From Cesiribacter sp. SM1 (lineage in GTDB: Bacteria; Bacteroidota; Bacteroidia; Cytophagales; Cyclobacteriaceae): a stretch of 64,000 bases of DNA. Both the position numbers and the translations under genes were made by a program. How positions within the stretch are numbered: the first letter of the stretch is position 1; every line of letters begins with the position of its first letter. This document shows positions 46,006 to 54,403 of the stretch, in pieces. The DNA is taken from assembly GCF_020178975.1 (NCBI RefSeq), contig NZ_JAHXBU010000092.1, positions 62,001-126,000 on the forward strand, read 5' to 3'. The notes beneath the pieces were generated by a model that did no database searches, was not told where the DNA came from, and saw only the letters and a program-made list of their open reading frames with translations.

Positions 46006-46749
46006 ATGACACTAACGGAAGAACATAAGAAGGAGGCAAATGCTTTCTATAAGGAAGCGCTCACTTTACTGAATGAAAGTGGGGCTCGGTATATGCTGGG
46101 CGGAGGTTTTGCCATGTTTCACTACACGGGTATTTACCGCGATACCAAAGACCTGGATGTGTTTTGCAAATCCAGCGAATACCCCAAGATCATGAAGCAC
46201 TTCTCCGAACATGGGTACCGCACCGAATTAACAGATGTGCGCTGGCTGGCAAAAGTATTCAAAGGCGATAATTTTATAGATATCATCTTCGATACTGTTA
46301 ATAATATTTGCACGGTAGACGACAGCTGGTATGAAAATGCCAGTGAAGGTGTGCTCTTTGATGTGCCTATTAAATACATACCGGCAGAGGAACTGCTGTG
46401 GTGTAAAATATATGTGCAGAACCGCGAACATTTCGATGGCGCCGATGTAAACCACATACTACTAAAATGGGGTGAAAAGCTGAACTGGAAGCGGGTCATG
46501 TTCCGGCTCGATCAGCACTGGCATTTGTTACTGGCCCAGTTTGTCATGTTCCAGTTTATCTATCCTGCAGATTATCACAGGATTATTCCGAAAGAATTAT
46601 TTGAGGAGCTGATGGAAAGGGCACGACAGCAGTACGATTTGCCCCCTTCGCAGGAAAAGGTGTGTCGCGGGCCAATTATTGACCAGACCCAGTATGCGAT
46701 TGATATCAAAGACTGGAATTATAAAGTTACCACCATTAAGACTGTTTAA
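46006..46749 (+). CDS. nucleotidyltransferase-fold protein (AbiEii/DUF1814-like)
   Basis: This 247-residue protein has the minimal nucleotidyltransferase pattern: LGGGFAMFHY (the GG motif at residues 32-34), RDTKDLDVF with Asp49 and Asp51 as the metal-binding pair, and a third acidic position in NFIDIIFD. The remainder is helical, with LLAQFVMFQFIYPADYHRI. Members of this superfamily transfer nucleotides to proteins, RNA or small molecules and include abortive-infection and toxin enzymes. It is directly followed (7 bp) by a metallophosphoesterase, so the two probably act on the same molecule. The function is not known. Confidence 0.7.
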   Translation: MTLTEEHKKEANAFYKEALTLLNESGARYMLGGGFAMFHYTGIYRDTKDLDVFCKSSEYPKIMKHFSEHGYRTELTDVRWLAKVFKGDNFIDIIFDTVNNICTVDDSWYENASEGVLFDVPIKYIPAEELLWCKIYVQNREHFDGADVNHILLKWGEKLNWKRVMFRLDQHWHLLLAQFVMFQFIYPADYHRIIPKELFEELMERARQQYDLPPSQEKVCRGPIIDQTQYAIDIKDWNYKVTTIKTV

Positions 46750-46756
46750 ACTCTCT

Positions 46757-47497
46757 ATGGAAGAAGAAACCAAAAAAACACGCATAGCAGCCGTAGGCGA
46801 TATTCACGTTAAAGAAACAGATTCAGGCAAATGGGTAGAATTTTTTAAGGAAGCTTCAAGAAAGGCAGATGTGTTGCTGCTTTGTGGCGACTTAACCAAT
46901 ACAGGCGATGAAGTGGAAGCCCAGGTACTGGCCGAAGAGCTGAAAGCCTGTACAATACCTGTGATTGGTGTGTTAGGCAATCATGATCATGAAAAGGGCC
47001 GTCACAAACTCATACGCCATACGCTGCAGAATGAAAATGTGCATATCCTGGATGGTGAAGCTTATGTGGTTGGCGATGTTGGTTTTGCTGGTGTAAAAGG
47101 CTTTGGAGGAGGCTTTGATAAATATATGCTTTCGATGTTTGGCGAAGGAGCCAATAAGGCCTTTGTGCAGGAGGCGGTAGAGGAAGCTTTACACCTGGAA
47201 AGAGCCCTCTCCCGCTTGGATAGCGAATACAATAATCTGAAAAAGATTGCCGTACTGCATTATTCGCCAGTTGTTGATACTGTAAGAGGGGAACCGGAAG
47301 TAATATTTCCATTCCTGGGCTCATCGCGCCTGGCAGAACCGCTGAACAGGAAACAGGTTATTGCAGCCTTTCACGGACATGCGCATATTGGCACCCTCGA
47401 GGGTCAGACCAACGGTGGTGTTAAGGTATTTAATGTTTCTAAACCTGTATTATTGAAAGCAGGCTATGAGACTCCTTTTTTTGTATTTGAAGTTTGA
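46757..47497 (+). CDS. metallophosphoesterase paired with a nucleotidyltransferase
   Basis: The 246-residue product starts at ATG 46757; the frame extends upstream into the preceding gene but those residues are not conserved in pattern. It has the calcineurin-like motifs GDIHVK (Asp15, His17), CGDLTNTGD (Asp44), GNHDH (Asn74, His75), the HYSP segment and the FHGHAHIG metal site. Metallophosphoesterases hydrolyse phosphomono- or diesters, including nucleotide adducts. The order and spacing with the nucleotidyltransferase suggest opposite or consecutive chemistry. No signal peptide is present. Confidence 0.85.
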   Translation: MEEETKKTRIAAVGDIHVKETDSGKWVEFFKEASRKADVLLLCGDLTNTGDEVEAQVLAEELKACTIPVIGVLGNHDHEKGRHKLIRHTLQNENVHILDGEAYVVGDVGFAGVKGFGGGFDKYMLSMFGEGANKAFVQEAVEEALHLERALSRLDSEYNNLKKIAVLHYSPVVDTVRGEPEVIFPFLGSSRLAEPLNRKQVIAAFHGHAHIGTLEGQTNGGVKVFNVSKPVLLKAGYETPFFVFEV

Positions 47498-47569
47498 TCT
47501 TCTATTTTGAAGAAATAATCTTTCAAACGACAACATGAATCATCTTGAATTTTTAAGGAGCTAGCATTC

Positions 47570-47615
47570 CTAATAGAAGTGGCCTCTGGAAATCTCCAGA
47601 GGCCACTTCTATTAG
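47570..47615. repeat. perfect 21-bp inverted repeat
   Basis: Two perfectly complementary 21-bp arms (left arm 47570-47590, starting CTAATAGAAGTGGCC; right arm 47595-47615) enclose a 4-nt loop AATC. No T-run follows on either side, so it does not look like a classical terminator. Confidence 0.9.
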
Positions 47616-47616
47616 C

Positions 47617-47762
47617 AGTACAGTCTTTGCGAACGCAGCGAAGCGGAGTGCGGAGGCCGCCCCGTGGCAATCTGGCTTCTATGCGCGTAGATGCCAGATT
47701 GCCGCAGCGGCGGACCGTTTCGTCGTGCCTCCCGGGCCTCGGTGGTTCGCAAAAACTAGTAC
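47617..47762. repeat. GC-rich imperfect palindromic element
   Basis: The ends are inverted: GTAC and TTTGCGAAC at 47618-47634 against GTTCGCAAA and GTAC at 47745-47762. The centre has a perfect 11-bp inverted pair, GGCAATCTGGC (47666-47676) and GCCAGATTGCC (47693-47703). The element is more GC-rich than its surroundings and carries no gene. It has the look of a dispersed intergenic repeat or small MITE-like unit. Confidence 0.6.
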
Positions 47763-47766
47763 CTTA

Positions 47767-47810
47767 AAGCAAAAACAGCCTTGGAATAGCATCCAAGGCT
47801 GTTTTTGCTT
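47767..47810. terminator. bidirectional terminator, perfect 19-bp stem
   Basis: Perfect arms of 19 bp (AAGCAAAAACAGCCTTGGA on the left) around an ATAGCA loop, between the phosphoesterase and the convergent DUF2490 gene. The A- and T-tracts suit termination in both directions. Confidence 0.88.
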
Positions 47811-47866
47811 AATTTATCCCAAATCAAAATTCGGGATGATTCATGTTTGTTTATAGAAGGTGAATC

Positions 47867-48631
47867 CTATTGTTTGTAAAGGTCTATGTTGTAAAACAAG
47901 GATACATTGATGGTAGGGTTTTGTTCATACTGGTATCCATTTGCCTTGCGGATTACCTGGTTCATATATCCGGCCTGCAGGTTGGCCAGAGGGCTAAACT
48001 GGTAGCCCAAGCCTATATAAATCCTGTTCTGCTGAAAATTGCTTACCATAAAATTGTTCTCCAGATTAATAAACAGCTCATCCCAGGCAGAAATAAACAA
48101 CTGCTTTGCACCTTCTGCCGCTGTATGTAGCGGTAGCCTTGCAAATATGCGGTACCGAAAGCGCTGAGCATAACTGCTGCCACTTATTGTAGCCCTGCCT
48201 GCTAAATCATCCTGTATCTGTCCTATCCAGCGTTCTTCCAGCCGGTACCGGTGAGAAAGACCAACCTTACCGATTGAATGGCGCATGTGCAACTGCTGCC
48301 ACAGCTGATTTTCCGGCACTATTGTTCTTAGTGGCTGTTCCCCGTAGGGAAAGCTCCTGATGTAGGTATAGCCAAAACCAAAATCCAGTGCAGGGGTAAT
48401 CCGGTAGTTTATGGCAGGCCTTAGCAAAACCTGCTGCCAGTCCTTAAACACATCTGCTCTGCGTAAATGTAGTTCTGTCGTTAAGAACCACTTAGGGCTA
48501 AACCTGAATTCATTCATCAGCAGAAACCAGCTGTTGGTGCTGCTGGAAACTTCTTTTTGCTGCTGTGCCTGCGCCACTCCTGCTCCACACATCCCTATGA
48601 AAGCTACAGTTACAAGTACTCTTTTTAACAT
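47867..48631 (-). CDS. DUF2490 outer-membrane-like protein
   Basis: The 254-residue protein has a signal peptide (MLKRVLVTVAFIGMCGAGVA then AQAQQ) and alternating beta-strand sequence rich in aromatic residues, e.g. WFLTTELHLRRADVFKDW, LDFGFGYTYIRSFPYGEQP and IYIGLGYQFSPLANLQAGYM, ending FYNIDLYKQ. This is the pattern of DUF2490, predicted to form a small outer-membrane beta barrel. No function is assigned to the family. It is monocistronic and shares the terminator at 47767-47810. Confidence 0.82.
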   Translation of the reverse strand: MLKRVLVTVAFIGMCGAGVAQAQQQKEVSSSTNSWFLLMNEFRFSPKWFLTTELHLRRADVFKDWQQVLLRPAINYRITPALDFGFGYTYIRSFPYGEQPLRTIVPENQLWQQLHMRHSIGKVGLSHRYRLEERWIGQIQDDLAGRATISGSSYAQRFRYRIFARLPLHTAAEGAKQLFISAWDELFINLENNFMVSNFQQNRIYIGLGYQFSPLANLQAGYMNQVIRKANGYQYEQNPTINVSLFYNIDLYKQ

Positions 48632-48822
48632 CTGTTTTTATTTTATTCTATGATTATAGAGGCTTCAGTTTCCCTGATTTTTGAATTCGCTAAATGCTGT
48701 AAACATTGAGGCTGTTGGCTGATACAAGTTTCTTCATCATTCAATGATTGTACAGGGAGTGATTACTGCGAATGGTTACCACCATATGATGAAAGCTTCG
48801 CTGCTTTTTTACCAATGTACAG

Positions 48823-50385
48823 CTATCGGTTACGTCCGTAAGCTTCGTGGCTGCTAACCCAATCGGCCGAAGAGATTGCTGCTGCCAGTGAAATTTCCCC
48901 TGCAGCTACTACACCTGCCACAATCTCTGCCAGCTTTCTGGCTTTGCCTTCGCCATAGCAGCCCATCAGCTCAAGGCACTCCCGCTGTGTTCCAAGACCG
49001 GTGCCACCGCCATAACTTGCCACAATGAGCGAGGGTAGCGTTACTGAGGCATACAGATCTCCGTTTGGCTTTACTTCTGCATGGGTAACACATGCTGATG
49101 ATTCTGCAACATTGGCAACATCCTGCCCGGTGGCAATAAATAGTGCAGCAATTGCATTTACAGAATGCAGCCCATTATTGTTAGTGCCAGAAAGCATGGC
49201 TCCTATGTTGCCTACTGCACGATGATAATCCAGCTGCTGCGCCGTAACATGTAGTTCCCGTTCCAGTACTTCTTTTTTAAAGGTAATTTCGGCTGTTACA
49301 CGTTTCCCCCTGCCAAGCAGGCTGTTGATCAGCGATGGTTTTTTATCGGTAGCCATGTTGGATTCCAGAAAAAAACGCTCGGGTTTGTAGGGACAATTTT
49401 CCAGAATCCACAAGCAGCCTTCATAAGCTGCTTTGGTTACCATATTTTGTCCGGCAGCATCGCCTGTGCGGAAGTTTAATCGCAGAAAAGCAAAATTGTT
49501 AGAGAGAAAGCTTTCCACAAGAATTAGCCTTGCAAAACGAGAGCTGGTACCAGCGTGCTGCTGTAACTCATCAAAATGATCATCCACCCAGTTTTTAAAG
49601 CTAAGGGCCAGACGGGCACTTGAGAAAGTAAAAGCAGGGGCACGCTGCATTACATCATCGGCTACAGTAGTGGTTACCCCTCCGCAAAGGTTTATTACCT
49701 TAATTCCCCTGTTGTACGATGCTACCAGCGTACCCTCGGTTGTTGCCAGTGGTACCAGGAACTCTCCACGTGCAAACTCACCATTGATTTTAACAGGGCC
49801 CGCAAGCCCTATGGGAACCTGGGCGGCGCCAATAAAATTCTCGCAGTTTCCCTGCACGCTTGCAGGGGCTATGCTGTGTTTGCCCAGTGCAGTTAGTTTT
49901 ACGCCTGCATAGGCTTCTGCAAACTTTAGCCTTTTATCAATAATGGCTGGCCCGTAATCATTGCTTTCATCTCTGGGTATTTTTAAGCGCTCTTCCTGGC
50001 TATCGGTGCTGTTCACGCTATCCTTGAATTTTAAAAGTAGTTTACCAAAGGGATTAGCCATGAATTGTATCGCAAATTCAAGACTATCTCCTTCATTAAC
50101 AGCTAGTAGTACTTCTACATTTAAAGTTTTCCTTAAAGGGAAGTCTACAGGATTGTTTTGACTGATCTCCGAAGGATTCAGGGGCTTTTCCCTGCCATCA
50201 TGCAACATAATAACATCGAGGGACACAGCTTCACCATTGATGGTTACAGATTCAACGCTTGTTAAGGTGGCATTCATCAGGCGGTTTTTAAGGCTTAGCT
50301 TTAGTCCGTTGCCTGTTGCCTGTAAACTACCCCTTGTGTAGAGTGTAGCAATAATATGTTCGGGAATGAACCTGGTAAAAAACAT
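48823..50385 (-). CDS. hydroxymethylglutaryl-CoA reductase with an extra N-terminal domain
   Basis: The 520-residue protein contains the HMG-CoA reductase fold from about residue 135: VQGNCENFIGAAQVPIGLAG, the catalytic Glu217 in LATTEGTLVAS, TGDAAGQNMVTKA in the NAD(P)-binding part (class I enzymes have DAMGMN here), the catalytic Lys in SNMATDKKPS, FIATGQD with the catalytic Asp, and the catalytic His in SSHEAYGRN at the C-terminus. It makes mevalonate, so isoprenoids probably come from the mevalonate route. Residues 1-125 form a beta-rich domain (GLKLSLKNRLMNATL, VLLAVNEGDSLEFAIQF) that I cannot assign. Confidence 0.9.
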   Translation of the reverse strand: MFFTRFIPEHIIATLYTRGSLQATGNGLKLSLKNRLMNATLTSVESVTINGEAVSLDVIMLHDGREKPLNPSEISQNNPVDFPLRKTLNVEVLLAVNEGDSLEFAIQFMANPFGKLLLKFKDSVNSTDSQEERLKIPRDESNDYGPAIIDKRLKFAEAYAGVKLTALGKHSIAPASVQGNCENFIGAAQVPIGLAGPVKINGEFARGEFLVPLATTEGTLVASYNRGIKVINLCGGVTTTVADDVMQRAPAFTFSSARLALSFKNWVDDHFDELQQHAGTSSRFARLILVESFLSNNFAFLRLNFRTGDAAGQNMVTKAAYEGCLWILENCPYKPERFFLESNMATDKKPSLINSLLGRGKRVTAEITFKKEVLERELHVTAQQLDYHRAVGNIGAMLSGTNNNGLHSVNAIAALFIATGQDVANVAESSACVTHAEVKPNGDLYASVTLPSLIVASYGGGTGLGTQRECLELMGCYGEGKARKLAEIVAGVVAAGEISLAAAISSADWVSSHEAYGRNR

Positions 50386-50720
50386 CTGCAGTCAGGGGGA
50401 AATGTGAAATGTAAGTTCAGTTGGCTACGCCAACACTTATAATTACATACACACTAACGCTGCCTGAGCAAAATTGTCTAAAAATATTTAAAATTATGAT
50501 CTCACTATAGATTAACGGTTTGTTTAATCTATAACTGATACTTGTTCAATATAGGGCTATACTCTGAAATAGGGCTACTTAAACTAATACATTAAGTCAT
50601 GCATTGAAAGCCGAGCATTTATTTGGGCTGACTAAAAGCTGTAAAGACTTTAAACCCTTCGCTATTATTCACGTAGCTTAATAGGAATGGGATTAAATTG
50701 TTAAACTAATTTTTTAAGTT
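50386..50720. other. 335-bp divergent intergenic region
   Basis: This lies between the HMG-CoA reductase and the beta-barrel gene. It contains a small GTTGGC-TAC-GCCAAC hairpin near 50433 and AT-rich sequence before 50721. I see no gene. Confidence 0.4.
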
Positions 50721-51332
50721 ATGAAACACACACTTTTACTTACATTTGCTTTTTTGACTTTATCAATTGCCGCAAATGCACAGACTGAAATTAACACACC
50801 ACAAGTAAAAGCACCTGTTGCCGGTGAGGCTATCTCACAGGGAAACTGGCTGCTGGGTGCCAACATTGGTAATCTTGGCTTCAATTTTAAAAGCGAGATG
50901 TTTCAGTTGGGTATAGAGCCAAAGGCAGGCTATTTTATCAGCGATAACGCAGTAATAGGCGTTCAGACATTATTAAACCTGGAGGTGTATGATGGCGGCG
51001 AAGCTTTTCATTACGGAGTTACCCCTTTTGTAAGATACTACTTTCCTGAAGGTGCCCGGGCATCTGGTCGCTGGTTTGGTGAAGCACTCATTGGCTTTGG
51101 CGGTAGTTCCACAGAAGACAGCGAGGAAGATGCTGCACTCTCCCACGTATGGGGTTTCAAAGGTGGCTATGCTCACTTTGTAGGCCAGAACGTAGCACTG
51201 GAAGGTGTATTAGGATATGTTCGTACCAATGCTGATTTTGATACCGGACATGGCATTACAGGATTGTCAGTAGGATTTGGCTTTAACATCTACCTGCCTG
51301 CAGGTAACAGAACAGTTACTGTAGGAGAATAA
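50721..51332 (+). CDS. outer-membrane beta-barrel protein
   Basis: This 203-residue protein has a signal peptide ending ANAQ and a pattern of amphipathic strands typical of an eight-stranded OmpW/OmpA-like barrel: WLLGANIGNLGFNFKS, LGIEPKAGYFISDNAVIG, GVTPFVRYYFPEG, GGYAHFVGQNVALEGVLGY and a C-terminal GLSVGFGFNIYLPAG. No peptidoglycan-binding domain is present. The function is probably structural or transport across the outer membrane; I do not recognise a specific family. Confidence 0.8.
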   Translation: MKHTLLLTFAFLTLSIAANAQTEINTPQVKAPVAGEAISQGNWLLGANIGNLGFNFKSEMFQLGIEPKAGYFISDNAVIGVQTLLNLEVYDGGEAFHYGVTPFVRYYFPEGARASGRWFGEALIGFGGSSTEDSEEDAALSHVWGFKGGYAHFVGQNVALEGVLGYVRTNADFDTGHGITGLSVGFGFNIYLPAGNRTVTVGE

Positions 51333-51358
51333 ACACTTTTCTGATATATTCACTAAGC

Positions 51359-51392
51359 AAACCCTGACTGATCTGGTCGGGGTTTATTTTTT
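51359..51392. terminator. bidirectional terminator between barrel gene and DUF3703 gene
   Basis: The arms AAACCCTGAC and GTCGGGGTTT (one G-T pair) around a 7-nt loop are followed by ATTTTTT. The minus-strand gene's stop codon lies inside the right arm. Confidence 0.8.
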
Positions 51393-51752
51393 AAAGCGGC
51401 TTAAGATCAGCTTCAAATCTTCAGGTATCTCCATTGGCTGCAAAGGATCAACATTTGCTCCACCAGTGTTACCAGTAGGAATCACGCCTACAAACGACTT
51501 TACGCCTCCTACTAACAGGCGGAGCAGCTGCCCTCTTACTTCTGCCTTGCTTTTTATCCTGATGCCAAACTGAAGCATCTTCCAGTGAGCATAGGTATGT
51601 TCTGCAGGATATGCCTGTCCAAGAATGTGCGCCCGCTCCAGGTGATACCATGCCTTCGCCAGTCTGCCAGAGTGAAGTGCATTGGCTGCAAGCTCCAGTT
51701 CATGATCAAAATAGCGCTTCAGGCCTGCCGGAATCTGTAAATTAATCTTCAT
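51384..51752 (-). CDS. DUF3703 family protein
   Basis: The 122-residue product starts at the ATG at 51750-51752 (MKINLQIP); the frame continues eight codons upstream without support. It has the DUF3703 pattern: FDHELELAANALHSGRLAKA, WYHLERAHILGQAYPAEHTY, AHWKMLQFGIRIKS and VIPTGNTGGANVDPLQPMEI. The length is normal and no signal peptide is seen. The family has no known function. Confidence 0.85.
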   Translation of the reverse strand: MKINLQIPAGLKRYFDHELELAANALHSGRLAKAWYHLERAHILGQAYPAEHTYAHWKMLQFGIRIKSKAEVRGQLLRLLVGGVKSFVGVIPTGNTGGANVDPLQPMEIPEDLKLILSRFKK

Positions 51753-52078
51753 GAGGCTGTAGTATGAACTATTCAAAATTATGAAGTGGTTACTGAATGC
51801 TTTTTACATAATTCTTTGAACAGTGTACATGATTTGCTGGTACAGCTGAAAAACAAGTTAATTGAAACCACTTCATTATCGATGATAAACAGTTTAAAGT
51901 AATAGCTTAAATTAAAGCTTTATTATGTTGCTGTAAATTGTTATAATACAGATATATAACCTCTTTTATTTAAAGAACTACTTGAGCTATAATATTGCCT
52001 GAAAAGTGCAGACTGTATCCGAGAACAATCAGGTGAACGTGAGTTACGGATTAGCAACAGCCTCAATTCCTCCTGGAT

Positions 52079-52172
52079 CGTCATCCCCCTGCAGGCGGGG
52101 ATCTGTCAGCTAAAAACAGGAATGATGATTCTACCTGTAAAAGCAAATATCTCCCTCCTCAGGGGAATGACA
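52079..52172. repeat. palindromic intergenic repeat
   Basis: The ends GTCATCCCC (52080-52088) and GGGGAATGAC (52162-52171) are near-perfect inverted copies, and inside are CCCTGCAGGCGGGG and CCTCCTCAGGGG segments that continue the pairing imperfectly. It resembles the short dispersed palindromic repeats common in Bacteroidota intergenic regions. The other repeat in this window (47617-47762) has a different sequence. Confidence 0.55.
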
Positions 52173-52244
52173 GCTTGAATCTGATGCCAGAAGATGATAA
52201 CAGCTAGAGTATCAGTGGCTTTCATCCTTAATGCACGTAAGGTT

Positions 52245-52283
52245 AAAAAAGAAGGGCTACAAACTCAATATTCTGTAGCCCTT
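52245..52283 (-). terminator. terminator after the TSGGS-repeat lipoprotein gene
   Basis: On the minus strand, AAGGGCTACA and TGTAGCCCTT form a perfect 10-bp stem with a 12-nt loop, followed by CTTTTTT, about 26 bp beyond the stop codon. Confidence 0.85.
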
Positions 52284-52308
52284 GCCGGTGTTAATATGTA
52301 AGAGAATT

Positions 52309-53250
52309 TTAATTGTAATCTAGATTTACACTGCCGCCGGAGGTGGCCATTACAACCCGTACGCCGCCGCCATTGATGCTTCCTACAATCTTATCTTTTT
52401 CTACCTGGCCATCAAAATTGGTGAGTTGTGTATTCACTTTGTTTCCTTTCAGATCCAGATCCATCCCTACACCTTTAGGTACCACGGCATGAATACTGCC
52501 CCCGCTTGTTTTTAGGGTCAGCTGGCTATCCAGCTCCAGAATGTTAGCATTGATACTGCCACCGCTGGTACTTGCCTGCACCCTTCCGGCTACATCATTC
52601 AGTTTAATGCTGCCCCCTGAGGTACTTACATCCAGATCACCGGTAGCTCGCTCCAGGTTAATGGTACCGCCACTGGTTTTTGCCTGCAGCGCACCGCTAA
52701 ACTGCTCTATGTTGATGCTTCCGCCTGAGGTTTTGGCTTCCATCTCTCCCTCTATGTTCACAATATTGAGGCTGCCGCCGCTGGTATGCACTTTCTGGCT
52801 ACCGTTAACACCTGAAATTGAGATGGAGCCTCCGCTGGTGTCTAAATCACAGGCCATATCAGTAGGCACATAAACCCTGAAAGAAACACTGGTATTATTA
52901 TTGCCAAACCAGCCGCTGCCTTTGCTTTTAGCTATGGCGTAAACTGTATTGGAAGATTTGCTGATGTTAAACTCATAGTTCTCTAATGCATCCTGCGCTT
53001 TAGCATCTGTAGAATCGATGCTCCTGCCCCTTACTTTTACATGCATTTCCACCCTTACCTTATCTCCCTCATGCCCCTCTACCGTTATGCTGCCCCCAGA
53101 GGTCTGTACCTCCAAACTACCTGGCTCGTTCATTGAAAACTCCCTGATCCAGTACGGTTCATTATGAAAATCATTGGTGGCAGCACAGGAGCTGCCAGCC
53201 AGCAAAAAAAATAGTATAAATGCCTGTAAAGGGTTGAATGAAAATTTCAT
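52309..53250 (-). CDS. DUF4097-type beta-repeat lipoprotein with nine TSGGS motifs
   Basis: The 313-residue protein has a lipoprotein signal (LLAGSSC, Cys22). Residues 45-313 carry nine copies of a TSGG(S/T)(I/L/V) motif, for example VQTSGGSITVEG, LDTSGGSISISG, AKTSGGSINIEQ and ATSGGSVNLDYN, spaced about 20 residues in the central part. Each marks a turn of a right-handed parallel beta structure like DUF4097/putative adhesin proteins. The family is found at the bacterial envelope, and its function is not established. It is a single gene with its own terminator. Confidence 0.85.
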   Translation of the reverse strand: MKFSFNPLQAFILFFLLAGSSCAATNDFHNEPYWIREFSMNEPGSLEVQTSGGSITVEGHEGDKVRVEMHVKVRGRSIDSTDAKAQDALENYEFNISKSSNTVYAIAKSKGSGWFGNNNTSVSFRVYVPTDMACDLDTSGGSISISGVNGSQKVHTSGGSLNIVNIEGEMEAKTSGGSINIEQFSGALQAKTSGGTINLERATGDLDVSTSGGSIKLNDVAGRVQASTSGGSINANILELDSQLTLKTSGGSIHAVVPKGVGMDLDLKGNKVNTQLTNFDGQVEKDKIVGSINGGGVRVVMATSGGSVNLDYN

Positions 53251-53387
53251 AAGGCTAAAATAGGTTAATGGTGAACAGTTTAACCATTAGATGCCCCAAA
53301 CATGGGGTTGGTTGCAGAGGGTCACTGAAAAAAATTTCACTTTATTTTATCCCTGGAAATAGCAGTTGCTAATGTATTGAAAATGAA

Positions 53388-53419
53388 AACGTTCTGCTGA
53401 TAAACATCAACAGAACGTT
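53388..53419 (-). terminator. possible terminator after the cysteine synthase gene
   Basis: AACGTTCTG and CAGAACGTT form a 9-bp stem with a 14-nt loop. On the minus strand the following sequence is TTCATTTTC, a weak T-run, 35 bp after the stop codon. Confidence 0.5.
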
Positions 53420-53453
53420 ATCTGTATATAATAGAACTTATAATTCAGGTATA

Positions 53454-54329
53454 TTAAAACAAGTCGGAGCTTAAATACCTGTCACCCCTGTCACACACAA
53501 TAAAAACGATCAGTCCCGACTCGAGTTCCTGCGCTAATTGATAGGCTGCATAAAGCGCGCCGCCACTGCTCATGCCAGCCATCACGGCTTCTTCTTTGGC
53601 CAGTCTGCGGGTCATTTCTACAGCATTCTGCTCACTAACATCCATAATGCGGTCTACCCGCTCTTTATCAAAAATCTTGGGCAGAAACTCCGGCGACCAG
53701 CGCCTGATCCCGGGAATGCAGGAGCCATCTGTTGGCTGCGTTCCTACAATCTGCACATCAGGATTTTGCTCTTTCAGGTAACGGGATACGCCCATGATGG
53801 TGCCGGTTGTGCCCATGGCGGAGACAAAATGTGTTACTTTGCCATCGGTATCACGCCATATTTCCGGGCCTGTAGTCTGGTAATGAGCCCAGTAGTTATC
53901 TGGATTTCCAAACTGGTTTAGCATTATGTAGCCCTGATTGCCCGACATCTCCTCTGCCAGCTCGCGTGAATACTCTATGGTACGTTCTGCAGGCGTAAGA
54001 ATAACCTCTGCTCCATAGGCACTCATGGATCGCACACGTTCTGCTGTGGCATTATCAGGCATAATCAGCGTCATGTGCAGATCAAGGGCACGTGCAATCA
54101 TGGCCAGTGCTATGCCTGTATTGCCGCTGGTAGCTTCTACCAGTTTATCTCCGCGCTTTACTTCCCCACGATCCATAGCACTTTTGATCATGTGGTAGGC
54201 TGCACGGTCTTTAACACTCCCGCCAGGATTCTGACCTTCAAGCTTTCCATATATCTTCACCCCTTTATTAGGAGAAAGGGTTTTCATTTCTACCAAGGGG
54301 GTATTACCTATTAAGTCTACGATTGTCAT
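53454..54329 (-). CDS. cysM: cysteine synthase (O-acetylserine sulfhydrylase, CysM type)
   Basis: The 291-residue PLP enzyme has LIGNTPLVEM, GSVKDRAAYHMIK with the PLP-binding Lys, the substrate loop EATSGNTGIALAM, GNPDNYWAHYQTTGPEIW, the phosphate-binding GTTGTIMG and a C-terminal MSSGGALYAAY. The SGNTGIA loop and the short C-terminus fit CysM-like enzymes. It makes cysteine from O-acetylserine and sulfide. It stands alone. Confidence 0.92.
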   Translation of the reverse strand: MTIVDLIGNTPLVEMKTLSPNKGVKIYGKLEGQNPGGSVKDRAAYHMIKSAMDRGEVKRGDKLVEATSGNTGIALAMIARALDLHMTLIMPDNATAERVRSMSAYGAEVILTPAERTIEYSRELAEEMSGNQGYIMLNQFGNPDNYWAHYQTTGPEIWRDTDGKVTHFVSAMGTTGTIMGVSRYLKEQNPDVQIVGTQPTDGSCIPGIRRWSPEFLPKIFDKERVDRIMDVSEQNAVEMTRRLAKEEAVMAGMSSGGALYAAYQLAQELESGLIVFIVCDRGDRYLSSDLF

Positions 54330-54403
54330 GCTGTTGCTTGCGCTTATAAAAATACTGCTGCTAATATAGGGCAGCTTTTAACATTCATTATTAAAAAGGG
54401 GTA

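Larger units (their letters stand above)
51753..52308. other. 556-bp intergenic region with a palindromic repeat
   Basis: The left half is AT-rich and probably contains the DUF3703 promoter. The right half contains the palindromic repeat at 52079-52172 and the terminator of the TSGGS-repeat gene at 52245-52283. No gene is apparent. Confidence 0.5.
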
